A stretch of 48,623 nt of DNA from Desulfurococcales archaeon. Lineage in GTDB: Archaea > Thermoproteota > Thermoprotei_A > Sulfolobales > Ignisphaeraceae. Made by a program: the position numbers and the translations under genes. Position 1 is the first letter of the stretch. Each line of letters begins with the position of its first letter. The notes beneath the pieces were generated by a model. The model did no database searches. It had not been told where the DNA came from and saw only the letters and a list, made by a program, of their open reading frames with translations. This document shows, one piece after another, positions 40,300 through 48,623 of this stretch. The stretch spans positions 1 through 48,623 of the forward strand of contig JAMOOB010000127.1 of NCBI GenBank assembly GCA_027066265.1, in the 5' to 3' direction.

Positions 40300-43026
40300 G
40301 TGAAGGTAGATGAGAATATCTTTCGCGTTAAGCTTTTCGAAGATCTAGGCTACGTAAGGAAGAGATGTAGATCGTGTAACGCGTTCTTCTGGACTCTAAA
40401 GGATGTCGATACTTGTGGAGATTCTCCATGCGAAGAGTATACGTTCTTCGATATCAAGACGAAGAGGCTTAGCTATCGAGAAGTTCGAGAGCGATTCCTG
40501 AGGTTCTTTGAAAGGCATGGACACGCGATCGTAGAGCCTAGACCTGTGGTTGCTCGATGGCGTGAAGATCTGTACCTAACGATAGCGAGCATAGTAGTGT
40601 TTCAGCCTCACGTTACATCGGGTCTAGTTCCTCCTCCAGCAAATCCGTTAGTGATTGCTCAGCCATGTATAAGGCTCGAGGATATCGATAACGTGGGTCT
40701 TACATTCGGTAGACACCTAACGAACTTCATCATGGGCGGGCACCACGCTTTCAACTATCCAAATAAATTCGTTTACTGGACGAACGAGACCGTTGAGTAT
40801 GCGTACAAGTTCTTCGTTGAAGAGATAGGGGTACCACCCGAAGAACTTAGGTTCAAGGAATCGTGGTGGGAAGGAGGTGGTAATGCTGGTCCATGTTTCG
40901 AGGTATCCGTGGGAGGACTAGAAGTTGCTACGCTAGTATTCATGATGTTTAGGAGCGTTGATGGTAGGTACGAAGAGATGGATCTGAAGATCGTTGATAC
41001 TGGGTACGGTATCGAGAGAATTGCTTGGTTATCTCAACGTACTCCTACGGCGTTCCACGCTGTGTACGGAGAACTAGTGCCAAAGTTCTTCAAGATCATG
41101 AACGTCGTTCCTCCTAGCGATGATGTGCTATACGAAGCGGTACGGATTGCGTCGAGAAGCCGTAGCATCGATGTAGAGATAGTTGCTGAGGAAGTAGCTC
41201 GTAGGCTTGGAATCGATGCGAGGGAAGTTCGTGAGCAGCTTACGAAAGCTATAGACGTCTTTGCGCTACTCGACTTCAGCAAAACGATTGCGTTGATGTT
41301 GAGCGATGGTATCGTTCCTTCGAATAGCGGTGAGGGATACCTAGCTAGGTTAGTCATCAGAAGAGCGTTGAGGAAGCTGAGCCGTTTAGGTGTAGATGTT
41401 CCGCTTCTAGAGCTCGTGAAAATGCAGGTAGATTATTGGAGCGATCTCTATCCGCGGATGACGAGAATGTGGAACTACATAGAGGAAGTTCTTAGGATTG
41501 AAGAGGATAAGTACCGCGAGGTCCTGAAACGAATCACTACGATAGCTCCGAAATTCGTTAAGAAGAAGCCTTCGTTAGAAGAGTTGATAACGTTGTACGA
41601 TTCTCAAGGTGTACCGCCAGACCTCTTGAAAGAGTACTTAGAGAAGAGGTTTGGTGTATCGATAGAGGTTCCATCGAATTTCTACTCGATCGTGGCCTCT
41701 AGACATAGTAAGCCTCAACAAGTTAGAGAATTCGAGAAAGAGAAGCTTCCTAAAGACATCGCTTCGTGGGCATCGAGGTTCCCAGCAACGCGAAGACTCT
41801 TCCACGAGGATCCATACCTAAGAACGTTCCGTGCCAGCATTCTAGGCGTACTCGATAGGTATGTAGTGCTTGATCAAACCGCGTTCTATCCGGAAGGAGG
41901 TGGTCAGCTTGGTGATCGAGGAACTCTACGCATTGGTTCGGAGACCTATCGTGTTGTAGATACGCAGAAGGTTGGCGATGTAATTGTGCATATCCTCGAA
42001 AGACCTGTCAAGGTAGAGGAAGGGACCGAGGTCGTTGGAGAAATCGATTGGAGTTGTAGGTATCGTAAAATGAAACACCATACAGCTACACACATTCTGC
42101 TAGGGGCATTGAGAAGAGTTCTAGGTGAGCATGTATGGCAAGCCGGTGCTGAGAAAACAGAAACGAAGGCACGTCTCGATGTAACGCACTTCAGATTGCC
42201 TACGAAGGAGGAAATCGCTAAGATAGAGGCTTTGGTTAACAACGTGATAGAGCAGGCACTACCCGTAAAAGTGCATCTACTTCCAAGGAATCGTGCTGAA
42301 GAACTCTATGGATTCGTGCTATACCAAGGGGGTGTACCCATGACACCAGTAATCCGTGTTGTTGAGATACCTGGATGGGATTACGAAGCGTGTTTCGGAA
42401 CCCATGTAAGGAATACGAGCGAGGTAGGAGCTGTGAAGATAATCAACGTTGAGAAGATAGCGGACGGCATCGTGAGGTTCGAGTTTACAGCGTCTACAGC
42501 TCTCAAGGAGTATACCGATAGCATTGAACAGAAGCTGGTTAACGTAGCTCAAAAACTAGGGGCATCAGCAACGGAAGTAGATAGAAGAGTTGATGTTGTG
42601 CTTAGAGAGCTAGAGGATCTTAGAAAGCTTGTTAAGACCTATCGCAGCATAGCGATGACGAAGTTGATCGAAGATCTCTTGTCTAAGAGCACATTGCTGG
42701 GACCGGTAAGACTCGTTATCTACAGACATGAGCTTCCAGACCAGGAACTACTGCGAAGTCTATTAATGAAGCTCATCGAGATCGAACCACGTGCTCTAAT
42801 CGTTGCGTACATGCCTAGGAGCGAGAACGAAACGTTCATAGAGCTATCGCTAGGGAAAGAAGCAGTAAAGTTCGTAGATGCGAGAACTATAGTCAACGAA
42901 ATGAAGAAGTATGTCGAGGTCAGAGCAGGGGGCAAACCCGATCATGTCTCCGGAATCGTCAAGATAGGCCCTAACGATGTACAAAGAATTGTAGAGGAAG
43001 TAGTGACGAAGTTGATCAAGCGATAA
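40300..43026 (+). CDS. alaS: Alanyl-tRNA synthetase
   Basis: Archaeal-type AlaRS: SYREVRERFLRFFERHGH, KMKHHTATHILLGALRRVLGEHVWQAG, WDYEACFGTHVRNTSEVG. Confidence 0.98.
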   Translation: MKVDENIFRVKLFEDLGYVRKRCRSCNAFFWTLKDVDTCGDSPCEEYTFFDIKTKRLSYREVRERFLRFFERHGHAIVEPRPVVARWREDLYLTIASIVVFQPHVTSGLVPPPANPLVIAQPCIRLEDIDNVGLTFGRHLTNFIMGGHHAFNYPNKFVYWTNETVEYAYKFFVEEIGVPPEELRFKESWWEGGGNAGPCFEVSVGGLEVATLVFMMFRSVDGRYEEMDLKIVDTGYGIERIAWLSQRTPTAFHAVYGELVPKFFKIMNVVPPSDDVLYEAVRIASRSRSIDVEIVAEEVARRLGIDAREVREQLTKAIDVFALLDFSKTIALMLSDGIVPSNSGEGYLARLVIRRALRKLSRLGVDVPLLELVKMQVDYWSDLYPRMTRMWNYIEEVLRIEEDKYREVLKRITTIAPKFVKKKPSLEELITLYDSQGVPPDLLKEYLEKRFGVSIEVPSNFYSIVASRHSKPQQVREFEKEKLPKDIASWASRFPATRRLFHEDPYLRTFRASILGVLDRYVVLDQTAFYPEGGGQLGDRGTLRIGSETYRVVDTQKVGDVIVHILERPVKVEEGTEVVGEIDWSCRYRKMKHHTATHILLGALRRVLGEHVWQAGAEKTETKARLDVTHFRLPTKEEIAKIEALVNNVIEQALPVKVHLLPRNRAEELYGFVLYQGGVPMTPVIRVVEIPGWDYEACFGTHVRNTSEVGAVKIINVEKIADGIVRFEFTASTALKEYTDSIEQKLVNVAQKLGASATEVDRRVDVVLRELEDLRKLVKTYRSIAMTKLIEDLLSKSTLLGPVRLVIYRHELPDQELLRSLLMKLIEIEPRALIVAYMPRSENETFIELSLGKEAVKFVDARTIVNEMKKYVEVRAGGKPDHVSGIVKIGPNDVQRIVEEVVTKLIKR

Positions 43027-43059
43027 TAACCCCCTACAACAATGATGAGGAATGGTGCT

Positions 43060-43137
<78 letters not shown>

Positions 43138-43246
43138 CACAATTCTTCTCAACGAGGTCTAATGACCTTCAACGCTCGTAATCATAAAAGTTTTCTACGT
43201 AGGATACCCAAAGGCTATCTGGGATTCGATATCTCGTCGAAGGTAG

Positions 43247-43296
43247 ATGATGACCCGAGGATTATGCTGAGTCATGATGATTCCAGCCGAGTCTGA
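43247..43296 (+). ncRNA. C/D-box guide sRNA (candidate)
   Basis: ATGATGA(C, 43247-43253)-CCCGAGGATTATG-CTGA(D', 43267-43270)-GTC-ATGATGA(C', 43274-43280)-TTCCAGCCGAGT-CTGA(D, 43293-43296). Intergenic. Confidence 0.85.
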
Positions 43297-43306
43297 TAGT
43301 CAACGC

Positions 43307-44353
43307 TTATAGTAAGAACGATGATTTGTGCTTGACGTAGGTTCCACGTATCGGTACTCTGTGTCCACATCGTGGACAGCGATAGGTATCGCCAACCTTG
43401 TCTAGGTTGAAGTACGTAACGCGGTAAGCGTAGCGTGAGATCAAGGTCTTTCCACATCGTGGGCATTTAGTGTCCTCTGTTCCTGGTATGTGGACGTTGC
43501 CTACGTATACATACTCTATTCCTTCTCTACGAGCTTTCTCAGCTATAGAGAAGAGCTTGTCTATCGGTGTTGGTGGTTCGAACCATCTATTTGCTGGGTA
43601 GTACCTATTCACATGGAGCGGTACTTCGGGACCTAAGTACTGCAAATGTTTATCTATTATCCACTCTACGCATTCGTCGAAATCGTTTGCATTCGTAACT
43701 ACTAGGAACACCATCTCTACGTGTCCACCAAGATCGAGGATCTTCTTAGCGTTCCTAAACACCTTCTCGTGATCTACGCCTCGAAGTACTTTCATCTGTG
43801 GACATCCTTTGATATCGATGCTCCACCCATCGACGCCGCATTCCACAACCAGTATCTCGAGTGCTTTCTCTGTGAAGTAGCCATTCGTTACAACTGAGCC
43901 GTAGAGTCCATGCTTTCTACCTAGGGTAAAGACGTCGACTAGGTAATCGAATTGCGTTGCTGGTTCGTTAAAGCTTGCGCAGAGACCTTCATCGCCGAAG
44001 ACTTTAGCCATCTCTACGAGTTCTTCTGGAGGAGTATAGGGATCTTCATCTCGAGGTTTTCGGAAGCTTATGTGGTAATTCTGACACCATGGACAGTAGA
44101 AATTGCATCCCCAGTTCGAGAACGTTAGAGCTGTGCTATTGGGCCAGTAATGGAACAGTGGTTTGATCTCTATGGGACGACTCTCGTACGCACTAAGCTT
44201 TCCGTAACCTACGTGAAAGAGCGTGCCATCGATGTTAAGGTAGTTACCGCACGCACCACGAGCTCCAGGAGGGAGTATGCATCTACGTTCACAGACTAAG
44301 CACTGTACAACTCCTCCATCTAATCGTTGGAAAAGTCGTGCTTTTCTAAGCAC
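43307..44353 (-). CDS. PflA-like radical SAM protein (AmmeMemoRadiSam type) with C-terminal zinc ribbon
   Basis: VCERRCILPPGARGACGNY, NWGCNFYCPWCQNYHIS, CPRCGKTL...CPRCGHRVPIRG. Confidence 0.88.
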   Translation of the reverse strand: MLRKARLFQRLDGGVVQCLVCERRCILPPGARGACGNYLNIDGTLFHVGYGKLSAYESRPIEIKPLFHYWPNSTALTFSNWGCNFYCPWCQNYHISFRKPRDEDPYTPPEELVEMAKVFGDEGLCASFNEPATQFDYLVDVFTLGRKHGLYGSVVTNGYFTEKALEILVVECGVDGWSIDIKGCPQMKVLRGVDHEKVFRNAKKILDLGGHVEMVFLVVTNANDFDECVEWIIDKHLQYLGPEVPLHVNRYYPANRWFEPPTPIDKLFSIAEKARREGIEYVYVGNVHIPGTEDTKCPRCGKTLISRYAYRVTYFNLDKVGDTYRCPRCGHRVPIRGTYVKHKSSFLL

Positions 44354-44432
44354 TTCGATGCCCAGCTAGAACCTCTCTGCTTAACGCTTAGAGCTTTTGA
44401 GCGGGGTTCGCAAGAACTTTGACGGTGGTTGT

Positions 44433-44873
44433 ATGGAGCTGGATGAGAATGCGAAGAAGATAATAGATTCTATGGCTAAAGAAATTGCAGAACGAAGCGT
44501 GAAAGCGTTGAGATGCTGTCGTGAGCGTTACGAAGTTGGAATGGATGTGGATCCAGTGTTGCTGAATAGAGTAATCGCTAACTGTAGGGTAGTCTTCCTA
44601 GCAATGTATTCTCCCGTATGTCCGTACTGCGAACTGTTCTATCCCATATTCGTAGAGGTAGGTAGGAAGTACAGCTCCTACGCAGCATTCGTTCGAATGA
44701 ATGCATACAAACATCCAGAGATAGCTATGAGTCTCGGTGTAGAAACCCTACCCTCGACTGCCGTGATAATAGATGGTGTTCCACGCGAACTCCTCGTAGG
44801 ATACATCGATGGACCTACGTTCGAGAGCATAGTGGTAGAAACGCTCAGGAAAGCTGGGTGCATCGAGCAGTAG
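44433..44873 (+). CDS. Thioredoxin-family protein
   Basis: VVFLAMYSPVCPYCELFYPIF...LGVETLPSTAVIIDGVPRELLVGYIDG; CPYC active site. Confidence 0.85.
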   Translation: MELDENAKKIIDSMAKEIAERSVKALRCCRERYEVGMDVDPVLLNRVIANCRVVFLAMYSPVCPYCELFYPIFVEVGRKYSSYAAFVRMNAYKHPEIAMSLGVETLPSTAVIIDGVPRELLVGYIDGPTFESIVVETLRKAGCIEQ

Positions 44874-44919
44874 CTCTAAACCGAAAAGCTTTTAAGTAGC
44901 CGATGCTCGCTAGCGCGGT

Positions 44920-45141
44920 ATGGTGGAGGAGGTCAAATCCATGAGGAGAGAGATCAAGAGCATTGCAGGTGGATCAGCAGCACTAATAGGAGTAGCTTAT
45001 GTATCGAATGTATTCGAAGATGTGTTCAACGAGCCGAGCCTAGGAATGATTTCGCGAACCGCAACAGCGCTAGCAATAGCACTTCCATCCCTAGCATTAA
45101 TGCTGGTACTCGTTAGAAAGAGCTGGGCAACACCCAAATAA
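44920..45141 (+). CDS. Small membrane protein
   Basis: 73-aa ORF with two hydrophobic segments; TATA-like cttttaag about 30 nt upstream. Confidence 0.5.
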   Translation: MVEEVKSMRREIKSIAGGSAALIGVAYVSNVFEDVFNEPSLGMISRTATALAIALPSLALMLVLVRKSWATPK

Positions 45142-46441
45142 CTTCGTAGAGTATCCACCCCAAACCAACGCTAACAGTATTGAAGGGAGCACTCAGCTTT
45201 AGGAAGTCCACGAAGGTAATCTTATACCCTTCTTCCTCAAGTTTTCTAACTGCAACAACGTTTGCCGAAGCACCTATGAATGTAAGGTTTCCACCGAGAG
45301 TAGTTCCTAAGAGGACTGCCCAAGCAATTGTTATGGGCTCCACATGTAGTTCCTGAGCTATCGCCTTGATCACGGGCAACATAGTCGTTATATACGGAAC
45401 GTTGTCTATGAACGCCGATACCAGCACTGAGAACCATACCAAGAGGCTCGTAAGCATGAATAGATCCCTATGGACTAGGCTCAGCATAGCATTCGCAGTC
45501 TGCTGAGCTAATCCATGCTTTGCAAAAGCTCCCGAAAGAACGAAGACTCCTATGAGAAAAGCAATGGTCTTCCAATCGAAGCCATTAACGAATGCTTTCT
45601 TAATACTCTCGAAATCTCTGTGAAGAAGCCTTGCTATGGAGATGAAGCTCAGAGCAACAATAGCGCTGAACGTTAGCGATATCCCTAGGTAGTGTCGAAG
45701 GCTTAGCAAAGTTATTTTTATCGATAACGCGATCGAGCTTTCAGCTATGTATGCACGGTCAACGTTAACGTTGCTAGTTTTACTTGCATTTAGTCGGATT
45801 CTTGGGGTAAGCATTGAGAGCACCATGCATGACGCGATCATGGAAGCTAAGGTGAGGAAGAACATCGATGGTTTGCCGCGGTACCATATGAAATCTCCGA
45901 AGGCTAGGTTGAGGTACCCAGCGGTTATGATTGCTGGTGGATCGCCTATCATCGTTGCTGACCCAGCGAGGTTTGAGGCAAGAGCTACTCCTATAACTAT
46001 GGGTACAGGATTTACGCCCACGGTCTTGCAGATGGTAAGAGCTATTGGCGTGAACAGAATGACTACGGATACGTTCTCCAGCGCTATACTCACGATGCCA
46101 GCGCATAAACTTAGTACGAATGCTAGGGTTCTAGTATTGGAGATGCGTTTCTTAATCAATGATGCTACTAGATCTACGAATCCGGATTGCTTTAGATGTT
46201 CAGTAAGTATCGACATTCCTAGTATGAGACCCAATACATCCCAGTCAACGAATCGTAGTGCTTCGTAAGGCGTTACGCACCGAGTTACGATGAGTAATGC
46301 TAGGATTGCTAAGCTTACCCAATGTCTCTCTACCCTACCCCATGCCACTAACGCTACTAAGGTAATCAACGATGTGAGTACTAGTATTCCGTACAACGAA
46401 GACACCTTTGCACTCGATCGAGGACGATAAATACTCTGCAA
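45113..46441 (-). CDS. Anion/arsenite/Na+ transporter (ArsB/NhaD/CitM superfamily)
   Basis: GSATMIGDPPAIITAGYLNLAF and LGTTLGGNLTFIGASANVVAV repeat motifs; about 11 TM segments. Confidence 0.87.
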   Translation of the reverse strand: MQSIYRPRSSAKVSSLYGILVLTSLITLVALVAWGRVERHWVSLAILALLIVTRCVTPYEALRFVDWDVLGLILGMSILTEHLKQSGFVDLVASLIKKRISNTRTLAFVLSLCAGIVSIALENVSVVILFTPIALTICKTVGVNPVPIVIGVALASNLAGSATMIGDPPAIITAGYLNLAFGDFIWYRGKPSMFFLTLASMIASCMVLSMLTPRIRLNASKTSNVNVDRAYIAESSIALSIKITLLSLRHYLGISLTFSAIVALSFISIARLLHRDFESIKKAFVNGFDWKTIAFLIGVFVLSGAFAKHGLAQQTANAMLSLVHRDLFMLTSLLVWFSVLVSAFIDNVPYITTMLPVIKAIAQELHVEPITIAWAVLLGTTLGGNLTFIGASANVVAVRKLEEEGYKITFVDFLKLSAPFNTVSVGLGWILYEVIWVLPSSF

Positions 46442-46465
46442 ACCTATAGGTCGTAGGTACCGAAC

Positions 46466-47785
46466 ATGAAGTACCTATCGAGCTTAGTACTACTAATGAT
46501 AGTGTTAACGCTATTGATTCCTCATCTAAGCATTGTTGAGGGAGAAGACCATTGCACACGATTGGTGTTCATAAATGCTATCTTCGTTAAGAACTCTACC
46601 TACAACGGTACACTATGTCTAGAGACACCACAGAACCTGACTCTAGGAAGCATATCACAACGAGTCTACACCATTGATACGCATGGTGTATGGTTTGATG
46701 AACAGCAAAAATGCTTTGCCTTCAACGTATCTCCTGGAAGCGTTGTTGAAGCATACATAGTGCTTGTGGTAGAAGTTTGTGGAGTAGATCAAGCATTGAC
46801 GCAGCGACTCGTAGCATCATCTCTTCGGAATCCCGCATCGATTAAAGGCCCTAAGGAAGTACCGCCGGATGTAATGAAGAAATTATCGAAGTACGTAGGT
46901 ACCGTTCCCACGAATGTATCCCGAATACTTCTACGTGATTTCAGGGAGTGGTTAGCAAGGGAGGGATACGACTTAGACGAACTTCCACTACTTGGACGTG
47001 TTGTTAAAGCTGCCCAGTTCATCTATTTATCTGGATACATTCGTTACAGTCCTTCACCGTATCCAAAGACTCTCGAGGAGGTTCTCGAGAATAGGAGTGG
47101 TGACTGCGATGATATGTCTAGGCTTTTGCTAGCTCTGTTATGGAGCATGAAAGTGCCTGCGATTATGGTGCACGGCTATGTAGTAATCAACGGTTTAAAC
47201 ATATCGATACCCATAGAGAACACGACTTATAGGTTCTATGGATGTGGTCCTCACGCATTCGTTCTTAGCTATGTGTATCCATATGGATGGATTTCGCTTG
47301 ATCTGTTGGCGTATTCATGGATAGTGTATCCTTTCGTTGTTGAGAGCACGACTAGTAGCATTACTGTCAACAAAACTATTGTTGAGGAATTCAGGAACCT
47401 TAGTAAGACTATAGATGCTCTGCAGATCTTCGTAATAAAGAGGTATGAAAAGAATACAGATGTCAATGAATTGGTGCGTAGGGTTACGAGTGAATTAGAG
47501 CAATGGGGTCTAGGAATTCGTGCTACGCATTCGTGTGTTACGAGAACCCTTAGCAAGAGTGCATCGCGGTCCGTGAGCACGACAGGGTTGAGCCTAACAT
47601 CTACCGCAATTCTTCGTAGCATATCTACGTCACTCAGTTGCATTCATCGTAGTACTAGATCGGGAACGAACACGATCTTCAGAAGCTCGAGCAGCATCGA
47701 TTTGAGAACAGGTTTGCTTCTAATAGTAGCGTCAGCGTCGATGATCTGCATGGCGTGGATGTTGATACGTAGGCGTGTTCGTTGA
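46466..47785 (+). CDS. Secreted/membrane-anchored transglutaminase-like protein
   Basis: Signal peptide; LEEVLENRSGDCDDMSRLLLALLWSMKVPAIMVHGYV; C-terminal TM. Confidence 0.8.
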   Translation: MKYLSSLVLLMIVLTLLIPHLSIVEGEDHCTRLVFINAIFVKNSTYNGTLCLETPQNLTLGSISQRVYTIDTHGVWFDEQQKCFAFNVSPGSVVEAYIVLVVEVCGVDQALTQRLVASSLRNPASIKGPKEVPPDVMKKLSKYVGTVPTNVSRILLRDFREWLAREGYDLDELPLLGRVVKAAQFIYLSGYIRYSPSPYPKTLEEVLENRSGDCDDMSRLLLALLWSMKVPAIMVHGYVVINGLNISIPIENTTYRFYGCGPHAFVLSYVYPYGWISLDLLAYSWIVYPFVVESTTSSITVNKTIVEEFRNLSKTIDALQIFVIKRYEKNTDVNELVRRVTSELEQWGLGIRATHSCVTRTLSKSASRSVSTTGLSLTSTAILRSISTSLSCIHRSTRSGTNTIFRSSSSIDLRTGLLLIVASASMICMAWMLIRRRVR

Positions 47786-47866
47786 AGATGCTTAAGATCA
47801 TAGTATCTCAAGATAAATCATCTCTTTAAGCGTTGGCGCGAGGAAGTGTAGAGGGTTAGGTCTCGC

Positions 47867-48623
47867 ATGTCGATAGATGTTTCATTGAAGTTGGCTAGGC
47901 TTCAAATAGTTGAAGGTAAGGAGGAGGTAATACCGTTCGCTCTACGGATACGTGGTATTCGATCTAGTGGACTGCCAGCAGCGTACTTCATAGCCATCGA
48001 CACGAGTTTCTCTATGGACGGTGCCAAGATATACAGAGCGAAGGAGGCTACGCTCAGAATGCTTGAGTACCTTAAGCCCTGCGATCTAGTTACGGTGTAT
48101 GGGTTCAATGCCAACGTTAGGAAGGTTGTAGAAATGGTGCCCGCCTCGGAAAGAGATAGGATTGCGGATGCAGTTCTGGACCTTAAGCTTGGTGGTGGAA
48201 CAAACATATATGGCGTACTACGATCGATGTACGAAGATGCTGTAAGGTTGTTGATGAAGTCGAGAAGCAAAGTCTCGGACATTAGGATAGTGTTGCTAAC
48301 GGATGGTGTACCAACGGTAGGTCCCAAGGATCCGGAAGCAATAATTTCGATAGCTAGAAAACTTGGCGAACTTGTTTCTGCAAGTCTCGTTGTTGGTGTC
48401 GGCGAAAGTTACAACGAGCACTTACTCGTGGAGATAGCTAAGAGTACGAATGGAGAGTTCGAGCATGTTTCACGAGTGGACGCATTGCTAAAACTATTTG
48501 AGAAGTTCGTGGTTTCGTACAAGGATCTTAGTGCGAAGAATGTAAGAGTGTATTTCAGAATGGTTCCAGGAGTAGATGTTGTTGTGTATGGTAAGGAATC
48601 GTATCTATCGAAGGAAGGATTAG
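47867..48623 (+). CDS. von Willebrand factor A domain protein (partial)
   Basis: Hand-translated ORF: AAYFIAIDTSFSMDGAKIYRAKEATLRML...GGGTNIYGVL...IVLLTDGVPT (MIDAS). Runs off window. Confidence 0.88.
   Translation, partial: MSIDVSLKLARLQIVEGKEEVIPFALRIRGIRSSGLPAAYFIAIDTSFSMDGAKIYRAKEATLRMLEYLKPCDLVTVYGFNANVRKVVEMVPASERDRIADAVLDLKLGGGTNIYGVLRSMYEDAVRLLMKSRSKVSDIRIVLLTDGVPTVGPKDPEAIISIARKLGELVSASLVVGVGESYNEHLLVEIAKSTNGEFEHVSRVDALLKLFEKFVVSYKDLSAKNVRVYFRMVPGVDVVVYGKESYLSKEGL

Overview
The window is a chromosomal segment of a (hyper)thermophilic crenarchaeote (Thermoproteota). It is gene-dense, with typical TATA boxes and GGTGA-type ribosome binding sites. Most of it is core information-processing and metabolic genes. 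These include the minus-strand block rnp4-yhbY-rps19e-pdcd5-rpl39e-rpl31e-eif6-rpl18a-pfdA-ftsY-secE-spt5-rpl11-rpl1-rpl10, a displaced rpl12-alaS pair, cysS, CDC48/VAT, TmcA, Taw1, EndoMS/NucS, a Tes-like radical SAM protein, NAPRTase, cDPG synthetase-like, PHI, two DHH phosphoesterases and three tRNA genes. No CRISPR array, transposase or prophage was found. The most interesting signals are: (i) tRNA-Glu(CTC) interrupted in its variable region by a 22-nt putative intron with a bulge-helix-bulge fold; (ii) two canonical C/D-box sRNA genes that were not given as features; (iii) a 114-bp inverted repeat with one mismatch between the 3' ends of rpl10 and rpl12, 18 kb apart, plus a 47-bp exact repeat between the two AAA domains of CDC48, both suggesting gene conversion; (iv) a palindromic TATA box apparently shared by tRNA-Glu and an RNase P subunit; (v) a tandem Hfq/Lsm-like protein translationally coupled to a Tan1-like THUMP protein; and (vi) a four-gene uncharacterised cluster containing a TtuA-like protein without its PP-loop. 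All assignments come from reading the sequence and were not confirmed by database searches.
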